A DNA stretch of 64,000 nucleotides from Ga0077560 sp046330435 (GCA_046330435.1 JAXLST010000006.1:434001-498000); one strand, 5' to 3'; positions 17,363 to 26,132 are shown, counted from the stretch's first letter. Notes: generated by a model from the sequence alone, not told the origin. Translations and numbers: made by a program.

Positions 17363-18174
17363 GCGTCCTCCCAGGGCATCAGAGCGCCCGCGGCGAGCAG
17401 CCGGGAGAGCGCCTCCAGGCCCGCCTCGTCGGTGAGCTCGAAGTGCAGCGGCGTCACCGAGATCTCCCCGTCCTCGATCGCCGCGAAGTCCGTGCCGGGC
17501 GCCGGGTGGTACGAGGGGGTGCCGCCGTAGATGTTGTAGCGCCGCCTGGTCCCCGAGGTCTCGTGCAGCTCGAGCGCGTCGTTGTAGATGCGCCGGCCCA
17601 GGCGCGTGGCGCGGGCCCGCGGCGGGTCGTGGGCGGGCCGCGCCGGGCCGTTGATGTTGAACAGCACGTCGCGCGGGAAGCCCTGGGCGGAGACGACGGG
17701 GACCAGGCGCGCGGCGAACTCCGCGACCGCCCGGAAGTCGTAGCCCGCCGCGTCGCCCCGCTTGCTCCACTCCCCCGCGTACTCCTGGGACACGGCGATC
17801 GCCGGCCAGCCCAGCAGGACGCCCTCGAAGGCCGCGGCCACGGTGCCGGAGTAGGTGACGTCGTCGCCCAGGTTGTGCCCGAGGTTGATGCCGCTCACGA
17901 CGATGTCGGGGACGCCGTCCTCCAGGAACCCGAGCATCGCGAACCGCACGCAGTCGACGGGGGTGCCGTCGGTGGCGTACGCCCGGGAGCCGTCCGGCAG
18001 CGTGACCTCGTCGATGTGCAGCGGCGAGTGGATGGTGATGCTGCGCCCGATGGCGCTGCGGTTCCGGTCGGGGGCGATCACGCTCACCCGCCCCACGCGG
18101 TCCAGGGCCTGCTTCAGCGCGAACAGCCCCGGGGAGTCCACCCCGTCGTCGTTGGTCACCAGGATGTGGGTCAT
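17359..18174 (-). CDS. surE: 5'/3'-nucleotidase SurE
   Basis: 271 residues. Hallmarks: ILVTNDDGVDSPG (metal-binding Asp pair, 5-17), APDRNRSAIGRSIT, GTPVDCV and VSGINLGHNLGDDVTYSGTV. The enzyme removes phosphate from nucleoside monophosphates and is a metal-dependent housekeeping or stress phosphatase. The start is fixed by a 4-bp ATGA overlap with the truA stop. Length is typical for the family. Confidence 0.95.
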   Translation of the reverse strand: MTHILVTNDDGVDSPGLFALKQALDRVGRVSVIAPDRNRSAIGRSITIHSPLHIDEVTLPDGSRAYATDGTPVDCVRFAMLGFLEDGVPDIVVSGINLGHNLGDDVTYSGTVAAAFEGVLLGWPAIAVSQEYAGEWSKRGDAAGYDFRAVAEFAARLVPVVSAQGFPRDVLFNINGPARPAHDPPRARATRLGRRIYNDALELHETSGTRRRYNIYGGTPSYHPAPGTDFAAIEDGEISVTPLHFELTDEAGLEALSRLLAAGALMPWEDA

Positions 18175-18953
18175 GTGCCGGCGGCGAGTATGGCACGGGG
18201 CCCGGGCGCCCCGTCCCCGGGGTAGCGCACCGCCACGAGGGTGAGCGGATGGGCCGGCGCCGTCGGGCCGGCGGCGGACCGCGGCGCCCCCTCCAGCAGC
18301 GCCGCCAGCCGGTCCGGCGACCACCGGCCGCGGCCGACCATGAGCAGCGTCCCCACGAGCACCCGGACCATGTGCCGCAGGAAGGCGTCCGCCTCGATGC
18401 ACAGCACCAGCTCGTCCTCCCGGGCCTCCCAGTCGCAGCGCAGGACGGTGCGGTGGAAGAACACGTGCTGGGTGTCGGTCGGGGTGAAGGCCGTGAAGTC
18501 GTGCTGCCCGACGACCAGCGCCGCCCCGGCGTCCAGCAGCGCGGCATCGAGCCGGCCGGGGTGGTGCAGCACCCGGTCGCGGCGCAGCGGCGACGGCGCG
18601 CCGGCGAGCACCCGGTACTCGTAGGCCCGGCTCACCGCGTCGGTGCGGGCGTCGAAGCCCTCGGGTGCCGCCCGGACGTCCCGCACGGCGATGTCGGCCG
18701 GCAGGACCCCGGCGAGCGACCGGAGCAGGCGTCGTGGATCCGGGTCGCTCTCCACGCGCAGGCTCACGACCTGCCCGGTGGCGTGGACGCCCGCGTCGGT
18801 GCGGCCCGCGACGCGCAGCGACACCGGCTCGCGCAGGACGGTGGCGAGCGCGGCCGACAGCACGCCCTCGCAGGTCCGCTGCCCGGGCTGGGCCGCCCAC
18901 CCGGCGAACCCGGCGCCGTCGTACTCGACGAGCAGGCGCAGGGTGGTGCTCAT
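18171..18953 (-). CDS. truA: tRNA pseudouridine(38-40) synthase TruA
   Basis: 260 residues from ATG 18953. LRLLVEYDGAGFAGWAAQPG begins the fold. The catalytic Asp is in RVAGRTDAGVHATGQVV near residue 56, with VLHHPGRLD and FLRHMVRVLVGTLL further on. TruA modifies U38-U40 of the tRNA anticodon arm. In many bacteria truA follows rplQ directly; here a DUF429-type gene and a plus-strand acetyltransferase separate them. It is the first gene of the truA-surE-HAD-ligA run. Confidence 0.95.
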   Translation of the reverse strand: MSTTLRLLVEYDGAGFAGWAAQPGQRTCEGVLSAALATVLREPVSLRVAGRTDAGVHATGQVVSLRVESDPDPRRLLRSLAGVLPADIAVRDVRAAPEGFDARTDAVSRAYEYRVLAGAPSPLRRDRVLHHPGRLDAALLDAGAALVVGQHDFTAFTPTDTQHVFFHRTVLRCDWEAREDELVLCIEADAFLRHMVRVLVGTLLMVGRGRWSPDRLAALLEGAPRSAAGPTAPAHPLTLVAVRYPGDGAPGPRAILAAGT

Positions 18954-18968
18954 CCCCGCCCCCGCGGG

Positions 18969-18974
18969 TACCGT
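18969..18974 (+). promoter_or_regulatory. -10 box of a predicted leaderless promoter
   Basis: TACCGT ends 6 nt before the GTG of the acetyltransferase gene, leaving no room for an SD. The same geometry recurs at 36908, 43651, 48572, 48632 and 49543. Confidence 0.5.
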
Positions 18975-18980
18975 GACCCC

Positions 18981-19541
18981 GTGATCCGCACGCCCCGACT
19001 GCGCCTGGTGCCGCTGCCGGCCGCCGACCACCTCCGGCTCGCCCGGGGACTGCGGCCGCGCTCGGTCGCCGCCCCGGACGACTTCCCCGGCGGGCCCGAC
19101 CCGGTCCCCGCGTGGCTCCACGAGCGCCACGGCATCCGGGTGTCCCGGGATCCGTCGGCGGCGCGCTGGCTGCTGCGGGCGATCCTGCTCGCCGACGGCA
19201 CCATGGCCGGGCACATCGGCTTCCATGACGTGCCCCACCCGCGGGTGGCGGCCTTCGCGGACGCCGGCTTCGAGGGCGAGCTGCCCGACCTGGACGGGCC
19301 CGCCGCCGAGTTCGGGTACACGGTGTTCACCCCGCACCGGCGGCGGGGGTACGCCACCGAGGCGGCGAGCGCCCTGGTCGCCTGGGCGCTCGCAGAGGAG
19401 CGGCTGGCGGGGGTGGTCGCCACGACGTCGCTCGGCAACGAGGCGTCGCAGCGGGTCCTGGCGCATGCGGGGCTGGAGGTCATCGGCCGCTGCCGCTCGG
19501 ATGACGGGGAGCGGGAGCTGGTGTGGTGGCGGGGGGCATGA
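18981..19541 (+). CDS. GNAT-family N-acetyltransferase
   Basis: 186 residues beginning IRTPRLRLVPL, typical of RimJ/RimL-like GNAT proteins. The acetyl-CoA pyrophosphate loop is PHRRRGYATEAASALVAWA near 115-133, followed by SLGNEASQRVLAHAGLEVIG, the usual C-terminal GNAT segment. The acceptor is unknown. GTG start with a -10 just upstream predicts a leaderless mRNA. Its 3' end overlaps the convergent DUF429 gene by 62 nt. Confidence 0.88.
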   Translation: MIRTPRLRLVPLPAADHLRLARGLRPRSVAAPDDFPGGPDPVPAWLHERHGIRVSRDPSAARWLLRAILLADGTMAGHIGFHDVPHPRVAAFADAGFEGELPDLDGPAAEFGYTVFTPHRRRGYATEAASALVAWALAEERLAGVVATTSLGNEASQRVLAHAGLEVIGRCRSDDGERELVWWRGA

Positions 19542-20337
19542 GGATGCGCCCCTCGATGCGCTCCCGCGGCGTCCCGTCGCTCGTCAGCGCGGCGACGTCC
19601 CGCACGCCCCGCCAGAGCCCCAGCGCCGCCACCGCCGCGTCGAACGCGTCCTGCGACGCGGCCAGCGCATCGGCGTGCCCGGTGACCGCATCGCCGAGCT
19701 CCTCGACGACCGCCGCTCGGAACGCCTCGCCGCGCAGCCGCGCGGCGGCCGGGGCCAGCCACCGCGCCATCTGACGGGGGAACACCTCCGCGGCCATCGG
19801 CAGCCGCGGGGGGTCGAACGGCCAGATCGCCACCCCTGCGTCCGCCAGCCGCAGCAGCTGTGGCATGCCCCACAGGGACTGGGCGCCCACGCTCCCCGGC
19901 CCGGACAGCTGCAGCACCGACGACGGCCGCGCGCCCGCGGCGATGGCGTCCCGCTCGGTCGCCCGGTACTCGTCGCCGTCCATCGCCGGCTTCGGCCGGA
20001 TCCCGGGGCCCCAGAACGGCTCGGGCCGCTGCCGCACCCACCCGGGGTCCGACGCCGTGCCCAGTCCGGCCCACCGCCACACCTCGCCCGCCGACCGCCA
20101 GCCCTCCCGGGCCGCGACCCACGCGGGGACGCCGAACGCGAAGTCCAGGCCCACCAGCGTCTCGGGCTCCTCGAACACCACGTCGGCGACCGCGTCGATC
20201 GTGGCGTCCCGCCCCCGGCCGCCCTCCAGGGCGACGAGGCGGCCGTCCTCGACGACGGCCAGAAAAACAGCGGAGGCCGCGTCCACATCGGACGCGGCCC
20301 CGCTCCAATCCACCCCGACGGTGCGCCGGGGAACCAT
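19480..20337 (-). CDS. DUF429-like RNase-H-fold protein
   Basis: 285 residues from ATG 20337. The N-terminus TVGVDWSGA is the signature strand of DUF429-type proteins, which are thought to have an RNase-H-like fold; GLDFAFGVP and FWGPG follow further on. Function is not known for the family. It starts 16 nt after the rplQ stop, so it is probably read from the alpha operon. The C-terminal tail is Pro/Ala-rich. Confidence 0.7.
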   Translation of the reverse strand: MVPRRTVGVDWSGAASDVDAASAVFLAVVEDGRLVALEGGRGRDATIDAVADVVFEEPETLVGLDFAFGVPAWVAAREGWRSAGEVWRWAGLGTASDPGWVRQRPEPFWGPGIRPKPAMDGDEYRATERDAIAAGARPSSVLQLSGPGSVGAQSLWGMPQLLRLADAGVAIWPFDPPRLPMAAEVFPRQMARWLAPAAARLRGEAFRAAVVEELGDAVTGHADALAASQDAFDAAVAALGLWRGVRDVAALTSDGTPRERIEGRILMPPATTPAPAPRHPSGSGR

Positions 20338-20353
20338 CAGCGGATCGCTGCCC

Positions 20354-20725
20354 CTAGGCGGCGGCGACGGGCTCGCGGGTGAGCTCCAGGAGCACCATCT
20401 CCGCGGCGTCGCCCTGACGCGGGCCCAGCTTGAGGGTCCGCGTGTAGCCACCGTTCACGTCCCGGAAGGCCGGGGCGATCTCGTTGAAGAGCCGGTACGT
20501 GACCTCCTTGTTCCGCAGCAGGGCGATCGCCTGCCGGCGGGTGTGGAGGGTGTCGGCCTTCCCCAGGGTGATGGCCTTCTCCGCGATGCTCCGCGCGAGC
20601 TTGGCCTTCTGGGCGGTGGTCTGGATGCGGCCGTGCGTCAGCAGCGCGGTGGCCAGGTTCGCGCCCAGCGCCTTGCGGTGCGCGCTGTCGCGGTTGAGCT
20701 TCGGGCCTTTGCGTTGATGACGCAC
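20354..20725 (-). CDS. rplQ: 50S ribosomal protein L17
   Basis: 123 residues from a GTG. RHQRKGPKLNRDSAHRKAL is the typical N-terminus, followed by ATALLTHGRIQTT and the C-terminal NGGYTRTLKLGPRQGD. It lies at the polypeptide exit region of the 50S subunit. Last ribosomal gene of the alpha operon, 37 nt after rpoA. Confidence 0.97.
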   Translation of the reverse strand: MRHQRKGPKLNRDSAHRKALGANLATALLTHGRIQTTAQKAKLARSIAEKAITLGKADTLHTRRQAIALLRNKEVTYRLFNEIAPAFRDVNGGYTRTLKLGPRQGDAAEMVLLELTREPVAAA

Positions 20726-20762
20726 GGGTGGGTCTCCTTACAGAACGGTCGGGTCGGGGAGG

Positions 20763-21698
20763 TTACTCCATCCGGAGGCTCAGGCCGTGAGCCGCCAGAT
20801 TCTCCTTGACCTCTTCGATGGACTTCTTGCCGAAGTTCGGGATGGCGGACAGCTCGGCCTCGGTCTTGCTGACCAGGTCGCCGATCGTCTCCACGCCCAC
20901 GCGCTTCAGGCAGTTGTAGGACCGGACGCCGAGCTCCAGCTCCTCGATCATGATGTCGTGGAGGTTGCCGCCCGGGCGCTCCTCCTCCGGCTCCGGCTGG
21001 CCCGGGATCTTGGCGTTCTCCGGGTCCGCGAAGATCGCGAGGCGCCGGATGAGGGTCTCGGCGGCCTCCGCCACGGCCGCGCGGGGCTCCACGCTGCCGT
21101 TGGTCTCCACCTCGAGGATGAGCTTGTCGTAGTCGGTGCGCTGACCGACGCGGGCGGAGCTCACCTCGTAGCGCACGCGCTTGACGGGGGAGAAGTTGGA
21201 GTCCACCGGGATCACGCCGATCACGGTGTTCGGGCCCTTGTTGCCCTCCGCCGTGTGGTACCCGCGGCCCCGGGCGATGGTGAGCACCATCTCCAGCTTC
21301 GCGTTCGGCAGGAGGTTCGCGATCTCGAGCTCCGGGTTGAGGATCTCGAGGTCGGCCGGGCAGGAGATGTCGCCGGCGGTCACCGGGCCCGGCCCGGTCT
21401 TCGCCAGCTCGACCTCGATCTCGGCGACGTCGCCGTGGAGGCGGCAGATGAGGCCGCGCAGGTTCAGGATGATGTCGGTGACGTCCTCGCGGACGCCGTC
21501 GATCGTCGTGAACTCGTGCTGCACGCCCTCAACGCGGACGGACGTGACGGCGGCGCCCTCCAGGGAGGAGAGCAGCACGCGGCGGAGGCTGTTGCCGTAG
21601 GTGTGGCCGAAGCCACGGTCCAGCGGCTCCACCTCGAACACCCCGAGGGTGTCGGAGATGGGGTTGTAGCTCATGCGGGGCGACTGGACGTCGATCAC
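20763..21698 (-). CDS. rpoA: RNA polymerase alpha subunit
   Basis: 311 residues from GTG 21698. The N-terminal assembly domain has VEPLDRGFGHTYGNSLRRVL (about 22-41). The C-terminal domain (about 235-311) has ELGVRSYNCLKRVGVETIGD and NFGKKSIEEVKE, the UP-element and activator-binding helices. Alpha dimerises to nucleate polymerase assembly. It stands in the usual place between rpsD and rplQ; the 116-nt gap to rpsD is the longest in the alpha cluster and might hold an internal promoter, but no clear one is visible. Confidence 0.98.
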   Translation of the reverse strand: MIDVQSPRMSYNPISDTLGVFEVEPLDRGFGHTYGNSLRRVLLSSLEGAAVTSVRVEGVQHEFTTIDGVREDVTDIILNLRGLICRLHGDVAEIEVELAKTGPGPVTAGDISCPADLEILNPELEIANLLPNAKLEMVLTIARGRGYHTAEGNKGPNTVIGVIPVDSNFSPVKRVRYEVSSARVGQRTDYDKLILEVETNGSVEPRAAVAEAAETLIRRLAIFADPENAKIPGQPEPEEERPGGNLHDIMIEELELGVRSYNCLKRVGVETIGDLVSKTEAELSAIPNFGKKSIEEVKENLAAHGLSLRME

Positions 21699-21814
21699 GC
21701 TCGTGTTCCTTCGTTCCGGCGTCGGCCGGAGTGCGACTACCGACGCGATTGAGCCCGCAGCATCGGCGCCCGGGCTGCGTCGAGTGGCCCGGGCACCATC
21801 GCTCGCGGGAACCG

Positions 21815-22435
21815 TTACTTGGAGTAGAGCTCCACGATCAGCTGCTCACGCACCGGCGTGTCGATCTCGTTGCGCTCGGGGAAGCGCAGGATCTTGCCGG
21901 TGAGGGAGTCGTGGTCGGCCTGCAGCCACGGCGCCAGGGACGACACCATCTCGGTGTTCTGGCGGATGATGGCCTCGGACTTGGAGTTCTGCTTGACGCT
22001 GATGATGTCGTCGGGCCGGACCTGGTAGCTCGGGATGTCCACGCGGCGGCCGTTCACGAGGAAGTGGCCGTGGCGGACGAGCTGACGGGCCTCGCGGCGG
22101 GACGAGGCGAACGCGAGGCGCGTCACCACGTTGTCCAGACGCATCTCGAGGAGGCGCAGCAGGTTCTCGCCGGTGATGCCCGGCTGGCGGCTGGCCTTCT
22201 CGTAGTAGCGGCGGAACTGCTTCTCGAGCACCTGGTAGTAGCGGCGCATCTTCTGCTTCTCGCGCAGCTGGAGGAGGTACTCGCTCTGGCGGATGCGGCC
22301 GCGGCCGTGCTCACCCGGCGGGTACGGGCGGGTGGTGACGGAGCACTTCGGCGTGTAGCAGCGCGCGCCCTTCAGGAAGAGCTGCTCGCCCTCGCGGCGG
22401 CAGACCTTGCAGACGGAACCGGTGTCACGAGCCAT
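21815..22435 (-). CDS. rpsD: 30S ribosomal protein S4, zinc-binding type
   Basis: 206 residues. The N-terminal Cys set C9, C12, C26 and C31 marks the zinc-binding (C+) paralogue. The S4 RNA-binding domain follows at about 95-160 (LDNVVTRLAFASSRREARQL). S4 nucleates assembly of the 30S body on 16S rRNA and often represses its own operon; no pseudoknot leader was sought here. The ending VREQLIVELYSK is typical. Confidence 0.97.
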   Translation of the reverse strand: MARDTGSVCKVCRREGEQLFLKGARCYTPKCSVTTRPYPPGEHGRGRIRQSEYLLQLREKQKMRRYYQVLEKQFRRYYEKASRQPGITGENLLRLLEMRLDNVVTRLAFASSRREARQLVRHGHFLVNGRRVDIPSYQVRPDDIISVKQNSKSEAIIRQNTEMVSSLAPWLQADHDSLTGKILRFPERNEIDTPVREQLIVELYSK

Positions 22436-22448
22436 CTTCAGTTACCTC

Positions 22449-22847
22449 TCAGACCCGGCGCCGCTTGCGCGGCCGGCAGCCGTTGTGCGGAACGGGGGTC
22501 ACGTCCGTGACCGAGGTCACCTCGAGGCCCGCGGCCTGCAGTGAACGGATCGCGGTCTCGCGCCCGGAACCCGGGCCCTTGACGTAGACATCGACCTTCT
22601 GGAGACCGTGCTCCATGCCCTTCTTCGCGGCGGAGTCGGCGGTGACCTGGGCCGCGAACGGCGTGCTCTTGCGAGAGCCCTTGAAGCCCGCGGAACCCGC
22701 GGTCTCCCAGGCGATCACGTTCCCCTGCTTGTCGGTGAGCGTGACGATCGTGTTGTTGAACGACGTCTTGATGTGCGCCTGACCGACGGCGATGTTCTTA
22801 CGCGCGCGGCGGCGAGTGCGGCCGCGGGTGACCTTCTGGCGAGACAT
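22449..22847 (-). CDS. rpsK: 30S ribosomal protein S11
   Basis: 132 residues. The basic N-terminus precedes GQAHIKTSFNNTIVTLTDKQ. GPGSGRETAIRSLQAAGLEV and the terminal PHNGCRPRKRRRV are invariant S11 features. S11 sits on the 30S platform by the Shine-Dalgarno helix. It lies 9 nt after rpsM and 13 nt before rpsD. Confidence 0.98.
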   Translation of the reverse strand: MSRQKVTRGRTRRRARKNIAVGQAHIKTSFNNTIVTLTDKQGNVIAWETAGSAGFKGSRKSTPFAAQVTADSAAKKGMEHGLQKVDVYVKGPGSGRETAIRSLQAAGLEVTSVTDVTPVPHNGCRPRKRRRV

Positions 22848-22856
22848 GGACCCCCG

Positions 22857-23231
22857 TTACTTCTTCTTGCGCTGCTTGCCGACGGTCTTCTTCGGCCCCT
22901 TGCGGGTACGCGCGTTCGTCTTGGTGCGCTGGCCGCGCACGGGCAGCCCGCGGCGGTGGCGGAGGCCGCGGTAGCACGCGATCTCCATGAGGCGCTTGAT
23001 GTCGTTGGCGCGCTCACGGCGCAGGTCACCCTCGACGATCAGCGTCTTCTCGATGACGTCGCGGAGACGCCCGACCTCTTCCTCGGTGAGGTCGCGGACG
23101 TACGTGTCGCGATTGATGCCGGACTCCTCCAGCACCTTGTTCGCGGTCGATCGGCCGATCCCGTAGATGTACGTGAGGCCGATCTCGACCCGCTTCTCAC
23201 GGGGGATGTTCGTTCCGGCGATGCGAGCCAT
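22857..23231 (-). CDS. rpsM: 30S ribosomal protein S13
   Basis: 124 residues, MARIAGTNIPREKRVEIGLT at the start. A helix-two-turn-helix region (YIYGIGRSTANKVLEESGI) and the basic tail GLRHRRGLPVRGQRTKTNAR then KKTVGKQRKKK follow. S13 is in the 30S head and contacts the P-site tRNA and L5. The ATG is 2 nt after the rpmJ stop, so the two are coupled. Confidence 0.98.
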   Translation of the reverse strand: MARIAGTNIPREKRVEIGLTYIYGIGRSTANKVLEESGINRDTYVRDLTEEEVGRLRDVIEKTLIVEGDLRRERANDIKRLMEIACYRGLRHRRGLPVRGQRTKTNARTRKGPKKTVGKQRKKK

Positions 23232-23233
23232 GG

Positions 23234-23347
23234 CTACCCCTGCACCTGCTTGTGGCGGACGTTCTGGCAGATCACCATCACCTTTCCGTGACGGCGGATC
23301 ACGCGGCACTTCTCGCAGATCGGCTTGACCGACGGGCGGACCTTCAC
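23234..23347 (-). CDS. rpmJ: 50S ribosomal protein L36, zinc-binding type
   Basis: 37 residues from a GTG. KVRPSVKPICEKCRVIRRHG is typical. The zinc ligands C11, C14, C27 and H32 are all present, so this is the C+ form. It is the smallest ribosomal protein, in the 50S near the peptidyl transferase base. The 94 nt upstream to map contain no infA, which normally precedes rpmJ. Confidence 0.96.
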   Translation of the reverse strand: MKVRPSVKPICEKCRVIRRHGKVMVICQNVRHKQVQG

Positions 23348-23441
23348 AGCGTTCTCCCGGACGTCGCGACACCCGGGGGCGCCGACTTGTGGGTCGAGTT
23401 CTGGCAGGCGGAAAAGATCCGCCCGCGAGCGGCCGCGAATA

Positions 23442-24251
23442 CTAGCACGTCAGGATCCGCGGTCCGGAGGAGGTGATCGCGACGGTGTGCTCCCAGTGCG
23501 CGGACAGGGATCCGTCGCGCGTGGTGACGGTCCAGCCGTCGGGAGCGAGCGTCACGTCGGGGCCGCCGATGTTCACCATCGGCTCGATCGCGATGACCAG
23601 GCCCTCCACCAGCGGCTCGCCGGTGCCGGGCTCCCCGATGTTCGGGACGTTCGGGGGCTCGTGCATCGAGCGCCCCACCCCGTGCCCCACGAGGCTCTCC
23701 ACGCAGGTGAAGCCCTCGGCCTCGACCTCCGTCTGCACCGCGTGGCCGATGTCGCCCACGCGGTTGCCGAGCACGGCCGCGGCGATGCCGCGGTCCAGGG
23801 CGCGCCGGGTGACCTCGATGAGCCGCGCGACCACCGGGTCGACGTCGCCCACCGCATAGGTCCGGGCGGCGTCGGAGACCCAGCCGTCGAGCACGGCCCC
23901 GCAGTCGATCGAGATGAGGTCGCCGTCCGCGAGGGCGTACTCGCCCGGGATCGCGTGGACGACCTGGTCGTTGACCGACGGGCAAATGGTGGCGGGGAAG
24001 CCGCGGTAGCCCTTGAAGGCCGGCACGCCGCCGCCGTCGCGGATCACCTGCTCGGCGATCTCGTCGAGGCGGGCGGTGGTGGTGCCCACCGCGACCTCGC
24101 GGGCCATCGCCTCGTGGGCGGCCGCGAGCAGCCGGCCGGAGGCCGCCATGGCGTCGATCTCCCCCGAGGTCTTCGGGATCCCGGAGGTCGACGAGCGCGG
24201 AGCCGCGCCCAGGGCCCTAACCGCCCTGGATCGCCGACGCGATCTGGCCAT
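23442..24251 (-). CDS. map: Methionine aminopeptidase type I
   Basis: Removes N-terminal Met from nascent proteins. Metal ligands appear in order: ISIDCGAVLDGWVSDAART (two Asp), GHGVGRSMHEPP (His), AIEPMV (Glu) and SAHWEHTVAIT (Glu). The start is uncertain. The ATG at 24251 lies inside adk (35-nt overlap) and adds about 34 residues before the usual KTSGEIDAMAASG; no conventional start is nearer. It is coupled to adk as in other Gram-positive spc operons. Confidence 0.92.
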   Translation of the reverse strand: MARSRRRSRAVRALGAAPRSSTSGIPKTSGEIDAMAASGRLLAAAHEAMAREVAVGTTTARLDEIAEQVIRDGGGVPAFKGYRGFPATICPSVNDQVVHAIPGEYALADGDLISIDCGAVLDGWVSDAARTYAVGDVDPVVARLIEVTRRALDRGIAAAVLGNRVGDIGHAVQTEVEAEGFTCVESLVGHGVGRSMHEPPNVPNIGEPGTGEPLVEGLVIAIEPMVNIGGPDVTLAPDGWTVTTRDGSLSAHWEHTVAITSSGPRILTC

Positions 24252-24867
24252 ACACCTCGTCCTGGCCCCGCTCGCCGTCGATCTCCCGCAGGAGCCCGCG
24301 GCTCCCGTAGTACTCGATGAGGGGGGCGGTCTGGGCCTCGTACACGTTCAGGCGGTTCGCGACCGCGTCGGAGCGGTCGTCGTCGCGCTGGTACAGGTCG
24401 CACGGCTCGCCCGTGGACTCGCACGGCTCGCCGCCGTAGGGCGCGAACACCTCGTGGTAGCTCTTGCCGCAGTTCCGGCACAGCCAGCGGCCGCCCAGGC
24501 GGCGCACCAGCTCGTCGCGCGACACCGACAGCAGCAGCACGTGGTCGATGGGCGCCTGCTTCTCGCCCAGCATCACGTCCAGCGCCTCGGCCTGGCCGAT
24601 GGTGCGCGGGAAGCCGTCCAGCAGGTAGTTCCCCGCGGCCTCGCCCACCAGGCGCTCGCGGATCATCCCCACCACCACGGCATCCGGCACCAGCTCACCG
24701 GCGTCCATCGCGCGCTTGGCCTCGAGGCCCAGCGGCGTGCCGCGCTTGACCTCGTCCCGCAGCAGGTCGCCGGTGGAGAGGTGGGTGAGCCGGAGGTCGG
24801 CCTTCAGGCGCTCGGCCTGGGTGCCCTTCCCGGCGCCGGGGGGGCCGAGGAACACGAGGCGTGCTAT
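24217..24867 (-). CDS. adk: Adenylate kinase, apparent ATA start
   Basis: 216 residues; converts ATP and AMP to two ADP. P-loop GPPGAGKGTQAERL (about 8-21), AMP site THLSTGDLLRDEV, DGFPRT and LYQRDDD. The LID carries four Cys (CRNCGKSYHEV, then EPCESTGEPCD), a zinc-type LID. The only codon at the expected start is ATA, overlapping the secY TAG as ATAG; the next candidate, a GTG four codons in, would remove part of the first strand. See findings. Confidence 0.93.
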   Translation of the reverse strand: MARLVFLGPPGAGKGTQAERLKADLRLTHLSTGDLLRDEVKRGTPLGLEAKRAMDAGELVPDAVVVGMIRERLVGEAAGNYLLDGFPRTIGQAEALDVMLGEKQAPIDHVLLLSVSRDELVRRLGGRWLCRNCGKSYHEVFAPYGGEPCESTGEPCDLYQRDDDRSDAVANRLNVYEAQTAPLIEYYGSRGLLREIDGERGQDEVYGQIASAIQGG

Positions 24868-26126
24868 CGGAGGAACCCTTCGTAGTTGCGCATCATGAGC
24901 TGCGCCTCCATCTGCCGGATGGTGTCGAGCGCGACACCCACGACGATGAGGATGGAGGTGCCGCCGAGGACGCCGAAGAAGACGTTCGACTCGGGCAGGT
25001 ACTTGAAGATGATGCTCGGCAGCGCGGCGATGATCGCCAGGTAGATCGCGCCCGGCAGCGTGAGCCGCGTGAGCACGCGGTCCAGGTACACCGCCGTGGG
25101 ACGCCCGGGACGCACGCCGGGGATGAACCCGCCGTACTTCTTGAGGTTGTCCGCCTGCTCCACCGGGTTGAAGATGATCGCCGTGTAGAAGTAGGTGAAC
25201 ATCACGATGAGCAGGGCCTCGAAGATGATGTAGTACCAGGACCCCGGGGCCAGCCAGTTCGCGACCGACTGGAAGAACGAGCCGCGGCCGGCGAACTCCG
25301 CCAGCGTCGGCGGCAGGATCACCACGGACGCCGCGAAGATGACCGGGATCACGCCCGCCATGTTCACGCGCAGCGGCATGTAGGTCTGCCCGCCCGAGGT
25401 CATGCGCCTGCCCACCACGCGTTTCGCGTACTGGATGGGGATGCGGCGCTGCCCCTCGTTGATGAAGACCACGCCGACGACCACGCCGATGGCGATGACG
25501 AACACGATGATCTGCGTGAGCGGCTGCAGCTCCAGCCACCCGCGGATGCCCGACGGGATGGCGGCCACGATGCCGGCGAAGATCATCAGGGAGATGCCGT
25601 TGCCGACGCCCCGCTGCGTGATGAGCTCGCCCAGCCACATCACCATCGTGGTGCCCGCGGTGAGCGAGATCACGATGAGGTAGAGCCGCCCGGAGCTGAA
25701 CTGCGGCAGCGCGTCCTGGCTCTTGAAGTACAGGACGTACGCGACCGACTGGACCGCGGCGAGGACCACCGTGAAGTACCGCGTGTACTGGGTGATCTTC
25801 TGCTGCCCGGCCTCGCCCTCCTTCTGGAGCTCCTCCAGACGGGGGATCACGACCGTCATCAGCTGGATGATGATGCTGGCGGTGATGTACGGCATGATGC
25901 CGAGCGCGAACACGGCGAACCGCGTCAGCGCGCCCCCGGCGAACAGGTTCAGGAAGTCCAGAAGCCGTGAGCCGCGCTGGTCGATCGCCGCCTGAAGGGC
26001 GTCCAGGTCGACCCCCGGGACGGGCACGAAGGACCCGACCCGGAAGATGACCAGGATGAAGGCGGTGAACAGGAGCTTCTTGCGAAGCTCCGGCGACCCG
26101 AGCGCGGTGAGCATCGACCGCAGCAC
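24864..26126 (-). CDS. secY: Protein translocase subunit SecY
   Basis: 420 residues, ten predicted membrane helices, the channel of the Sec translocon. Features: RVGSFVPVPGVDLDAL early, FNLFAGGALTRFAVFALGIM-type helix 2 region (about 60-80), the long cytosolic loops after helices 6 and 8 (YAKRVVGRRM, and VRPGRPTAVYLDRVL) and the C-terminal MRNYEGFLR. GTG at 26126, six nt after the rplO stop; an ATG four codons later is an alternative. Confidence 0.98.
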   Translation of the reverse strand: MLRSMLTALGSPELRKKLLFTAFILVIFRVGSFVPVPGVDLDALQAAIDQRGSRLLDFLNLFAGGALTRFAVFALGIMPYITASIIIQLMTVVIPRLEELQKEGEAGQQKITQYTRYFTVVLAAVQSVAYVLYFKSQDALPQFSSGRLYLIVISLTAGTTMVMWLGELITQRGVGNGISLMIFAGIVAAIPSGIRGWLELQPLTQIIVFVIAIGVVVGVVFINEGQRRIPIQYAKRVVGRRMTSGGQTYMPLRVNMAGVIPVIFAASVVILPPTLAEFAGRGSFFQSVANWLAPGSWYYIIFEALLIVMFTYFYTAIIFNPVEQADNLKKYGGFIPGVRPGRPTAVYLDRVLTRLTLPGAIYLAIIAALPSIIFKYLPESNVFFGVLGGTSILIVVGVALDTIRQMEAQLMMRNYEGFLR

Positions 26127-26132
26127 GGTGGG

